A stretch of 64,000 nt of DNA from Heracleum sosnowskyi (taxonomy: Eukaryota > Streptophyta > Magnoliopsida > Apiales > Apiaceae). The notes beneath the pieces were generated by a model. It was not told where the DNA came from, searched no databases, and saw only the letters and a program-made list of their open reading frames with translations. Shown piece after piece: positions 30,713-40,812 of this stretch. How positions within the stretch are numbered: the first letter of the stretch is position 1; each line of letters begins with the position of its first letter. The translations under genes were made by a program, and so were the position numbers. Where the stretch lies: NCBI GenBank assembly GCA_030848705.1, contig JAUIZM010000116.1:1-64000 (forward strand), given 5' to 3'.

Positions 30713-32267
30713 TGAAGGGTTTCGAGCACATATACGCAACGGAAAACATAAAAATAAATCAAAATTCGAAACCCCTCCGCAGGATCCATGCGAAAACAAA
30801 AGATTTAATTCGGGGATTAAGAACAAATACCTTAAGAAGCTTTAACAGTTCATTAATGGAGGATTAATGGAGATCCAAAGCTTGTTCAATCATCATGTAT
30901 CCCTCTCTCGCGATCTACACTCTACGTTATCCACACGAACGCTTTTCTTGAAGGATTGATGTGTACTAGCACCCGAAAACTGTTTCTGTCTCTCTCTATT
31001 TTCTTGCTCTCATATGCGGCTAGGGTTTTAATATAAAAACGTTTTTCACCATTAAAATCAGCCCTCTTTGAGAGTTTATATAGAGAGGAAAATAAGTTTT
31101 CTAATTATAATTCAATTATAATAAAATACTAATCTGAAATTCCAATTTATTATTTAATTAAGTCGCACTTAATTAATTAATAACTAATTTCAGAATTAGT
31201 TTAAGTAATTCCATTTTCTATTTAAATAATTAATCAAGTCATACTTAATTAATATTATTAATAGAATAAATTACTTATTTAAATTTAAATTCATAATTTA
31301 AATTATTTCTCCTTCAAGCGTTCTTTGTGTGTGACACTGTAGGTTATTATTACGTTGGTAACAATTTTAATAACTAATTAAAATTGTAAACAATGAGCGG
31401 CATCTAGTAATACATCATTGTCACCCAAGTAATAATAATTAAATCGATGATTCAATTAAGCCTTTCGTGAATAATGTTCCATGTAATATAATCTCTTTCA
31501 CCTTAATATTATAGATTAAACTCGAGGCATATAATGTGTCATCCTCTTCATAATTTAATCTTAGTTTTCTTGATCGATGAGTAGACTATTAAATTAAATC
31601 AACATTTGAGCACGGCCGTGCATTTCTTAGTCTCACTTAAACAAGAGGCCAATAATATCGCTCCTAAAATTAGGAGGGTTAAATCCCATCTAGATCATTC
31701 ATATTTCTCATACGATTCATAATATACCCAATGTCCACTTTTATCATCACCCGGTCAAAGGTAACTTTTAATGTAATCAAAGTATATTAATTCTCGTATA
31801 AAAATATAATGATTTCAGGTCTAAGGATCATTACACCATTATCACAGTGAGAATTACTTATGACACTATTAACATGTGTAATCTCACGGCGGGTCAATCC
31901 AGTGTCATGTACTCTTACATGCACCTATGTTTTGACTTTAGTATCACCATACCTATGGCCAATGAGATGTGGTCATCAGTCAACAAACATACTAGTCTCT
32001 GTGCATTATTATTGTCCTTAAATAATAACACTCGACTAGGGATATTTAGGAATAAAGATACTATTCATATAATCTCATTTTTAAGTCACATACTTAAAGA
32101 TATCGAATACGTATCAAATTCCAAGGACATTTATTATGCTAACATTTATAATGCAGTAAATAAAGACATAATAAAATAATAATAATAATCAATAAAACAT
32201 AATTTATAATAATAAAATGTTTTCTTTAAAACATAAAAGTACTATCTCTAGAGCACTAATACTAACA
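30713..32267 (-). mobile_element. Solo LTR, family D
   Basis: 1555 bp, plus-strand ends TGAAGGGTTTCG and CTAATACTAACA, flanked by AATTC on both sides (30708-30712 and 32268-32272). The target occurs once in copy A (near 5295-5300). Related in reverse orientation to 45274-46750 and to the LTRs of 48261-61399. Left after recombination between two LTRs. Confidence 0.9.
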
Positions 32268-33239
32268 AATTCTAGGGATAATGATCCGCTAGATAATCAA
32301 ACGAGTACAAGTAAATAACTTCTAGTGGTTTGGATATAACATTTACTGCTAGAAATTAAATGCTTGATGATCTTGAAGCTCGGCAGTTGGTTTGTTTGTT
32401 TAAGCAGAAGATAAATGATACTTGTGTTTTTCTTTCTTAATCTTGTACAACTGCTTTCTGTCTTAATCTTGTTGATTATGTACGCAATTTACTTTAACTA
32501 GCATGACTATCCACCTTTTCTATTGTCATGACTTTCGGCATGACAATCAAAAGAATTGGCATGACTGTCCAGTAAGCTTGACATGACAATCCAGTAAGCT
32601 TGGCATGAAAATCGGCATGACTGTCTTCAACACTGGCATATATGACTGTCTTTAACACTGGCATGACTGTCTTTAACACTGGCATGACTTTCAGCATGAC
32701 TATCCAATGATAGTCATTTCAGTTCATTTTGATAGTCATTTCAACTTTATATTAATTATAAATTAATTAAATTATCAATTAATTTAAGGAATAAATTAAT
32801 TCTGATTGAATTAATTTATTGAATAAATTAACTAACTATTTTAATTAATTAACATAGAATTAATACAGTTCCTTGATAGCAGAAATAATTCTTGAACCAC
32901 TGAGATTAATGATGAACTTCCACTGTATTGTGTTGACATTCGATGTACTGTCTGGTTCATGAGTGACTAACTGCAATGACAGTTCTTCATCTTTTAACTT
33001 TAAGCGGTGGTTCTTTTTCTTTTCCCTTTATCAAACACTGTAACATGTACACTTGTTGTCACACTGTAGAAATCTCTGTCAATTTAATAGATCCACTTTC
33101 TTGAATACTTCACTGAGACTTGATCAAATAAATGAACTTCTTTCAATGTAGAATTAATTCAAGTCTGTAGATTGACTTTAAATCTTCATTCTTTTGACTG
33201 ATGTTACCTTATGAGATTCTTGTGACAATTGAATTATTA

Positions 33240-33511
33240 CTCCCTCTGTCCCTCTCATTTCTTTACACTTTCCTTTTTGGTACGTCCCTCTCATTTCTTT
33301 ACATACCAAAAATAGTAACATTTTATAATATAAAATTCAATCACATTCACTACTTTCCTCCACTATACCTACTTTATACCCACTTTATACATTAAATATT
33401 GATTGGTCCCACCACTTTACTCATTTTTCTTACGTTTCCCTATTAATTTACACTTTTTCTTAACCTCCGTGACGTCCCCTGAATGTAAAGAATTGAGGGG
33501 AATGGATGGAG
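33240..33511. mobile_element. Stowaway-like MITE
   Basis: 272 bp, inverted ends CTCCCTCTGTCCC and CTCCATCCATTCCC (right end, complement), TA duplication (33238-33239 and 33512-33513). Absent from copy A at 6220. The ends match the Stowaway (Tc1/mariner) consensus closely. Confidence 0.88.
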
Positions 33512-34617
33512 TATTTACTTATTACATTTTTGTTTAAGTTGAGTCGAATCCTCGATGTTTACAAATAGGCCTATACATATGTCTTTCAATCTCCCCCTAT
33601 TTGTTTGTTAGAGAATACCAACCAAATATCTAGAGGATAACTCAACTAATTAAACAAGGAAAAAATAAGACTTTAAGGAAAAAATATGTATTTGGTTTCA
33701 GTTTCATACAATCAATTAAAGGCTGATCCATTTTCTAGAAAATTGGAGAACCTTAAAATGGTCATGTATATCGTATGAAGTCCGATGTTTTATAGTCTTT
33801 TACATGTTTGATTAAGAGTCATAGTCATCTTTTAAAATGGTATGTTTGAAATTTTTGGCCAGGCGAGAAAAGGTAATTGGTATGTCTCATTCTAGATTTT
33901 TGGCTAGATTTTGTATCGATTTGCAAGAAAAACTATAGCACTAAAAGAATAATTTAATCATAATGGTGTTCAAATTTCAGATTTAATTCTATATTGCGCA
34001 TCTTATTATGTTATATCTTATAATATGATTTCAAATTGCCGAGTATGAATAAAATGTATATGAGTTCTTTTCCTTTGTGATGTAGGTCATGCATATCATC
34101 TTTTACATACACATACATTACAAGAGCTAGCTGCCTCAATTCTTGTGGAATCTTAGGAGTTTGGAGTTTGAAATGTTTCTGAAAAGAAACTTGCACATGT
34201 GACCTGTTAACAGGTGGATGTAGAGCACAACATATGGTACAGTAATGTGTTTAGTTTCGTTAAACCACTTAGAATTCTTAAATTCTAACTTGGTGTAGTC
34301 TTTTGTTGGGTATAATTCACTAACTACACAGCAACAATAGGGTAGTTATATATATTTATATTAACAAGAACAGATAGATAAACCAATAAAAGAAACAAAC
34401 ACAAAGGTCGAAAGAAGAATATAATTTGAGACTGTAAGTAAAAAGATAAGAAAGAACACTTATCTCTCTGCATCTTTTAACAAATACTGAAAGATAAAGA
34501 ACGGCTGAGTCGCCAAGCCTTAGAGAAGTCTTGACTGTTCTTGAAGAGATTATTGCCCCACTTACGCTGTGTTGGGTTGCAGCAATATCACTTCCAGGAT
34601 AAAACATCAGAGATCAA

Positions 34618-35234
34618 TGTTAGATCAGAATTCAATGATCGTCAGAAGCTAGACTCAACTGATCAGGATTGCTGACATCATCAGTATTGCATGGTCATCA
34701 GTATTTGATCAAGCGTCAGTATCTTATTGATCATCAGGATTCCTACTCAGACTATGATCAGGATTGATCATCAGAACTTGAAGCTGATCAGGATTCCTAC
34801 TTCGAGTTATATTTGGAGTCTAGATAAACATGGAAGTTTATTCTATTTGTTCCTGGTTTGTAGTATGTAGCTATCGATTAAGGATAGGTTTCTATCTTTG
34901 CTATTGATTAGGACTTATCTTGTTATTGATAGAGAAGCTGTGTGTACTATATAAACACAGTCTTGGTTTCGATTTATGTATTCATTCGAGAGAGAACATA
35001 ATCGAGGGAATCAAGAGAGAAGCTCTTAAGAACAGAATTTCTTGAGAGAGTTTTTGTAAACTAGCAGCTCTCAAGAACATCAGAATTTCTTGAGAGAGTT
35101 TGTAACAGTTTTATATCAAATTTAATAAAGCTGTTATCTTTCTTTTCATATTTGTGATATATACATTAAGAAGTCGATTATCTTACTCTATTGTATTCAA
35201 CCCCCCTTCTACAATAGATTATTACTGGGCAACA
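34618..35234 (+). repeat. 5' LTR of the Sirevirus-like element
   Basis: Begins TGTTAGATCAG and ends GGGCAACA. ATCAGGATT occurs four times and TCAGTAT three times in 34660-34800, 150-290 bp upstream of the TATA box (CTATATAAACA, about 34947-34957). Hairpin at 35187-35218. Confidence 0.93.
35187..35218 (+). ncRNA. Putative U5 RNA hairpin
   Basis: Perfect 9-bp stem TCTATTGTA/TACAATAGA around loop TTCAACCCCCCTTC, ending 16 nt before the LTR end. Same architecture in the 3' LTR (45180-45211), in the gag-only element (12058-12091 and 16498-16535, minus strand) and in LTR E (5018-5044 and 30493-30528, minus strand), with compensating stem changes. Confidence 0.6.
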
Positions 35235-35236
35235 AT

Positions 35237-35248
35237 TGGTATCAGAGC
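35237..35248 (+). other. Primer binding site (tRNA-iMet), Sirevirus
   Basis: TGGTATCAGAGC, two bases after the LTR end. Confidence 0.92.
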
Positions 35249-35284
35249 AAACTGATTTAATTCTGAATCAGATACGATCTAAAG

Positions 35285-38200
35285 ATGTCGACAACCAAGT
35301 ATGAAAGCATGAAGATTCCCATCTTAAAGATATCAGAATATCCTACATGGAGGGTAAAGATGCTGATGTACCTGGAGGCTATGGATCCTGACTACTTGGA
35401 CAGGATTCGTGATGGACCATATATACCAACAAAGTTCGTAGAACGAACAGATACAGTACCAGAACATTATGTGGTCAAAGCTAAAGCTGAATGGACTCCA
35501 GAAGAAAAAGCTCATGTACTCAGGGAACCAAAGATAAAGAATATCTTGCATAATAGCCTTGATGCTGTCATGTCAAACAGAGTGATTGCATGCAAGTCTT
35601 CAAAAGAAATCTGGGATACTTTGGAAACTCAGTGCCAGGGATCTGCATCTGTCAAGAAAAACAGAAGGGCTCTATTGATTCAAGAATATGAACAATTCGA
35701 TGCAAGACCTGAAGAGAGCCTGACTGATCTATATGATAGATTTCTGACACTATTGAACAGCTTATCCTTAGTTGACAAAGTATATGAAACTGAAGATTCA
35801 AACACCAAATTTCTTAGAGCTTTACCTGAAGAATGGGATACTCAGACCTCAATCATTAGACACCAGTATGATCTGAACATTGTGTCTCTTGATGAGATCT
35901 ATGGGATGCTAAGAACTCATGATCTTGAAGTTCAACAGAGAAAGAACAAGAAATGCAGCAAGGCAAAGTCAATTGCTTTGAATGTAGAAGCAAAATCAAA
36001 AGGGAAAGCTATGGAGGTCTCTAGAAGGAAAGAAAGAGTAGCTGAGTCAGATCCTGACGACTCTTCATCAGATACTGATGGCAATCCTGATGCCAATACT
36101 GGTGATGATTCTTCTGACTCAGACATGGAAGAGATGGTTGCTATGATTGTCAGAAACTTCAGAAGGATGAAGTTCAGGAAGAATAGAAGACAAGGCAACT
36201 TTCAGAAAAAGACCTTCAAAGCAGACAAAGACAAGTATATCAAAAAGGACAGCAAGGGTAGCAAATTTGACAAGTCAAAGGTTAGATGCTACAAGTGTAA
36301 TGGTATGGGTCACTTTGCTTCTGAATGCAACAAGACAAAGGCACTCATCACATCAAGCAAGGATTGGATGGACTCTTCCTCAGAATCTGATACTGAGGTA
36401 GTCAACTATGCGTTAATGGCCAATGCTGATGTAACTGCTGCTCCTGATGATAAGGGTAAAAGGAAAAATGTGTTAGTCATGGATAGTGGATGTTCTGTGC
36501 ACATGACTGGAAACAAAGCCCTGTTATCAGAATATGAGGAAAAAGCTGGCCCAACTGTGTCTTATGGAGATGGCAACATTGGACAAACCTTGGGATATGG
36601 CAATATAATCATTGGAAATGTCATCATTGAAAAAGTAGCTCTAGTGAAGGGACTAAAACACAACTTGTTGAGTATTAGTCAAATCACTGACAGAGGTTAT
36701 CATGTCAATTTCTATTCCACACATTGTGAAGTAGTCAGTAAAGCAACAGGGAAGATAGCACTAACTGGCTACAGGCATGGTAACATATATGAAGCCAACA
36801 TTCTCTCAGATACTGATGGCTCCCCTACATGTTTCATCAGTAAAGCTTCAGTAGATGAAAGTTGGAATTGGCACAAGAAGCTTTCTCATCTCAACTTCAG
36901 CAACATCAATGAATTGGTTAAGAAAGAGTTAGTAAGAGGATTACCTAATGTCTTAAATACACCTGATGGACTCTGTGATGCATGCCAAAAAGCAAAACAA
37001 AGAAGGACATCATTCCAGAGTAAATCAGAATCCTCTATTGAAGAACCATATCACATGCTACATCTTGATCTGTTTGGTCCAGTCAACATCATGTCCATCA
37101 GTAAGAAAAGGTACACTCTTGTAATTGTTGATGAATATTCTAGATTCACCTGGGTGTATTTTCTGCACAGAAAAGATGAAACTCCTGAAGTTCTGTTGGA
37201 TCATGTGAGGATGATTGAGACAACCACAAAGTACAAAGTCAAGATTCTGAGAAGTGATAATGGTACTGAATTCAAGAATTCAAAGATGGAAGAGTTCTGC
37301 AAATACAAAGGAATCATTCAACAATTCTCTGCTCCTGGAACACCTCAGCAAAATGGAGTAGTAGAAAGGAAGAATAGAACTCTTATTGAAGCTGGCAGAA
37401 CTATGTTGGAAGAAGCTAAATTACCTACATATTTCTGGGCAGAAGCAGTCAACACAGCATGCTATACACAAAATCTCACATTGATAAACAGGCATGGTGT
37501 CACTCCTTATCAGTCACTCAAGGAGAAGAAACCAAGTCTGAAGCATTTGCATGTGTTTGGCTGTAAATGTTTTGTTCTCAGAACTCATCCTGAACAGCTA
37601 GGGAAATTTGAAACAAAGGCTGATGAAGGAATATTCATAGGTTATCCTACATCAAGAGCCTTCAGAGTTTTTAATTTGAGAACAAGAACTGTCATGGAGT
37701 CAATTCATGTATCTTTTGATGATAAGAAGATAACTGGAATCATTGAAGACTCGCATGATAGATTGTTATTTGAAAATGAAGCTTCCAAGGAACCTGAAGA
37801 AAGTGAATCAGATCCTGTCAATTCATCAGATACTGATGGGTCACCAAATCCTGATGACTCACCAGGTACTGATGGTGCTAATACTGATGATGCAAACAAC
37901 GTTAATACAACTAGTAGTGCTAATGTTGAGGGGGAGCAACGGCATTCAACTACAAGTTCAGAGTCAACTCAATCATCAGGACAGAATTCTTCAAATACTG
38001 ATTCAAGTGAAGATCCTGATAACACATCAGGAGGACATAGCAATAATTCAGGAAGAGCTTCAAGTCAATCAAATTCTTTCAATCAAGATAACACCAATCC
38101 AGGGGGAGCATCTACTTCAAGAAACAATTTGACACCAGCAAGGAAATGGACAAAAGATCATTCTCCTGATTTGATAATTGGAGATCCTGATGCAGGTATT

Positions 38201-39787
38201 CAAACAAGAAGTGCAACTCAGAATGAATGTCTATACAATAACTTTCTATCCAAGGAGGAGCCTAAGAAAGTTGAAGATGCACTTAAAGATGCTGATTGGG
38301 TTACTGCAATGCAAGAAGAACTGAATGAATTTGAAAGGAATGAAGTCTGGAAACTGGTACCAAGACCAAAGAATAGATCAATTGTTGGTACAAAGTGGAT
38401 TTTCAAGAACAAGACTGATTCTGATGGAGTCATTATCAGAAATAAAGCTAGACTAGTTGCAAAGGGGTATTCCCAACAAGAGGGAATTGACTATGATGAA
38501 ACTTTTGCTCCTGTTGCAAGACTAGAAGCCATCAGGATATTTCTTGCTTATGCAGCACATAAGAAATTCAAGGTTTTCCAGATGGATGTTAAAAGTGCTT
38601 TCTTAAATGGTGAACTGGAGGAAGAAGTTTATGTTGAACAACCTCCTGGTTTCATTGATCCTAAATATCCAGATCATGTCTACAGACTGGATAAGGCACT
38701 TTATGGACTAAAGCAAGCTCCAAGAGCATGGTATGAAACCTTAGCTCAATTCTTACTGGAAAGTGGATTCAAAAGAGGTGCAATTGATAAAACTCTATTT
38801 TATTTGAATCATGGTAAGGAGTTGCTGTTAGTTCAGATTTATGTTGATGATATCATTTTTGGGTCAACAAACAATAAGCTGTGTGAAAAGTTTTCCAAGC
38901 TTATGCAGTCAAGATATCAAATGAGCATGATGGGAGAAATGAGTTACTTTCTGGGTCTTCAAGTTAAACAGACTGATGAAGGGATTTTTATTAATCAGTC
39001 TAAATACACAAGGAATTTACTGACAAGGTTTAACATGCAAGACAGTACTCCTGCTTCAACTCCCATAGCTACAGCTACCAAACTTGATCCTGATCAAGGT
39101 GAAGAGGTAGATGTAACTCACTACAGAGGAATGATTGGCTCTTTATTGTATCTCAATGCCAGTAGACCAGATATCATGTTTGCAACCTGTCTATGTGCAA
39201 GATTTCAAGCAAAACCTAGAGAACCACATCTGATTGCAGTCAAAAGAATTTTCAGATATCTCAAAGGCACTCCTTCACTTGGCCTTTGGTATGCAAGGGA
39301 ATCAGATTTTGGGTTGTGTGGTTATTCAGATGCTGATTTTGCAGGATGCAAAATAGACAGGAAAAGTACTTCAGGAAGTTGTCAGTTTTTGGGTGGAAGA
39401 CTAGTTTCATGGTTCAGTAAAAAGTAGAAATCTATTTCCATTTCAACTGCAGAAGCTGAGTACATTGCTGCAGGAAGTTGTTGTGCTCAGATAATGTGGA
39501 TGAGAAATCAGTTGTTAGATTATGGCCTGTCATACTCAAAAATCCCTATTTATTGTGATAACCAAAGTGCTATTGCAATGACAGGAAATCCAGTTCAGCA
39601 TTCTCTTACTAAACACATCAGTATCAGATATCACTTTATAAGAGAACAGGTTCTGGAAGGAACAATTGAACTTCACTTTGTTCCTACTGATCAACAACTA
39701 GCTGATATATTCACCAAGCCACTGCCTGAAGCTACTTTCAATAAGTTGGTGAATGAACTTGGAATGATGAATTTTGAGAATTTCTGA
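35285..39787 (+). pseudogene. Sirevirus gag-pol, broken by one nonsense codon in RNase H
   Basis: ATG 35285. The frame runs 1,380 codons to TAG at 39425-39427, then continues in the same register to 39787, 1,501 codons in all including the final stop. Domains: gag (1-220), acidic Ser/Asp linker (about 255-285), CCHC knuckle from C335, protease DSGC at D400, integrase D595, D658, E694 (D-x35-E), a long Ser/Asn/Asp linker (about 830-960), RT YVDD at 1186-1189, RNase H after 1340. The stop removes the C-terminal part of RNase H. It replaces a residue in a normally conserved stretch and fits a C-to-T change at a CAG site, common at methylated CHG positions in plants. Readthrough cannot be excluded, but simple decay is likelier. 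Confidence 0.92.
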
Positions 39788-40155
39788 GGAAAAGCTACAG
39801 AGAGGAAATCCTGATAACTGTCAAATCCTGATGGTTATTCAGAAAGGTATGTATCTTTGATCAAATCCTGATAGGACTCAATCCTGACAGGAAATCAATT
39901 GGTCAAATCCTGATGCTCAGATTTTGAAGCTGGTATGAAAACCAGAGGTTCTAATTTGTCATTAACACTCCTGGTAAACTCTGGACAATTAGATTTTTAC
40001 TTAGTCCTTGATTAAGTTCTCAGTCTTAATTATCAATTTCAATTTCATTATTGTCAGAGTTTATTATTTATCATTTCTATCTCAATATGAGTGTTACTAA
40101 CAAATTTTGCAGGCATATACAGGAATAAAACAATTGAGAAAATGGACAAATTTCA
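39788..40155 (+). other. Spacer after pol, rich in AATCCTGA motifs
   Basis: Five AATCCTGA copies in 39806-39920 (for example AATCCTGATGG and AATCCTGACAGG), outside any reading frame. No other feature. Confidence 0.6.
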
Positions 40156-40416
40156 TTAATACTCTTCATCCCAATCGTCTTCATCCTCTTTATTGACAAC
40201 GATGAGATTTTCAAGAGGATTCCAATCAGGATTTGCCTGATGGAAGTTATGAAGAAGCACATCAGCCATTGCATTCACAAAAGCATGATGCTCCTGTGGA
40301 TCAGGAATAGGCTGAGGTCCCTCTTGCTCTGCAATCTCTGCTAGAGCCTCATCCATTTGTTGCCAAATTATATCAAGCTCTTCATCAGGTATGTTGTTTT
40401 GATTGTTGGCAGCCAT
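40156..40416 (-). CDS. Antisense ORF, 86-aa acidic protein, unrecognised
   Basis: Runs opposite to gag-pol and ORF2, in the gap between them. Strongly acidic, with a glutamate/aspartate-rich helix-like middle and a tail of D, E, W and Y. No signal peptide, no cysteines. A TATA box (CTATAAAAGAG) lies about 90 bp upstream, with a 5' leader of plausible length. Its coding strand carries AATCCTGAT once (Asn-Pro-Asp codons, near 40225). Antisense additional ORFs are known from several plant LTR elements. Function unknown; a decoy or regulator are guesses only. Real expression is uncertain. Confidence 0.5.
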   Translation of the reverse strand: MAANNQNNIPDEELDIIWQQMDEALAEIAEQEGPQPIPDPQEHHAFVNAMADVLLHNFHQANPDWNPLENLIVVNKEDEDDWDEEY

Positions 40417-40507
40417 TGAAAAACAAAGAAGGTGAAAGGTTTTCGTAAGTTTTTCTCTGGAGAGGGTTTGTGTTTTAATAGATATATGATGATTATGCTT
40501 AACAGTT

Positions 40508-40518
40508 CTCTTTTATAG
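40508..40518 (-). promoter_or_regulatory. TATA box of the antisense ORF
   Basis: CTATAAAAGAG on the minus strand, upstream of ATG 40416. The interval 40417-40812 would serve two divergent genes. Confidence 0.5.
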
Positions 40519-40797
40519 AGAATGTGTATTAAGGGTGCAGGTCATTTCTACAATCTCGATGAGACGGTTCGGTTTTCCATAAATATTTTTGCCTCGTTTG
40601 CTGGTAAGCGTGTTTTAATTCTATGACCATTAATTTGGTTATTTTTCTTAAACCAAAACGCTATTCAGGATTGTTAAAATAAATTTTGTTTTCTTAAATA
40701 AAATTTTATTTTAATCTTATTGAATATTTTTTTTTCAATCCTGATATGACAAAATATTTTGTGCGGAAATGCTTTTATTCCTGATGAGGTTAGGTTT

Positions 40798-40812
40798 TTC
40801 TTACATCAGAAA
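40798..40812 (+). promoter_or_regulatory. Possible 3' splice site before ORF2
   Basis: A T-rich tract ending TTACATCAG at 40809, immediately followed by AAAATG. This suits a spliced subgenomic RNA that brings ORF2 to the 5' end. The donor was not identified. Confidence 0.35.

Larger units (their letters stand above)
30477..33588 (-). repeat. LTR of family E, copy B (split by a solo LTR and a MITE)
   Basis: Plus-strand ends TGTTAGGTC (30477) and CTTTCA (33588), followed by the complement of a GGGGGAGAT tract. Hairpin at 30493-30528, with the loop lengthened to 22 nt (11 contiguous G). Motif block 32524-32710. Confidence 0.78.
30376..34303. repeat. Duplicated segment copy B, middle part
   Basis: Continues copy A from 4900 onward after the Athila insertion, with a family D solo LTR (30713-32267) and a MITE (33240-33511) inserted. 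It lacks about 190 bp of copy A (6567-6743). The join to the last part is at 47640-47823. Confidence 0.85.

Noticed and set aside
31847..32179. 110-codon frame, with similar short frames at 45476-45670 and 48475-48660
   Set aside because: All lie inside family D LTRs and are interrupted differently in each copy; not a gene.
37743..38132. 129-codon frame overlapping gag-pol
   Set aside because: Shadow in another frame of the Ser/Asp-rich linker; composition follows the AATCCTGAT motif.
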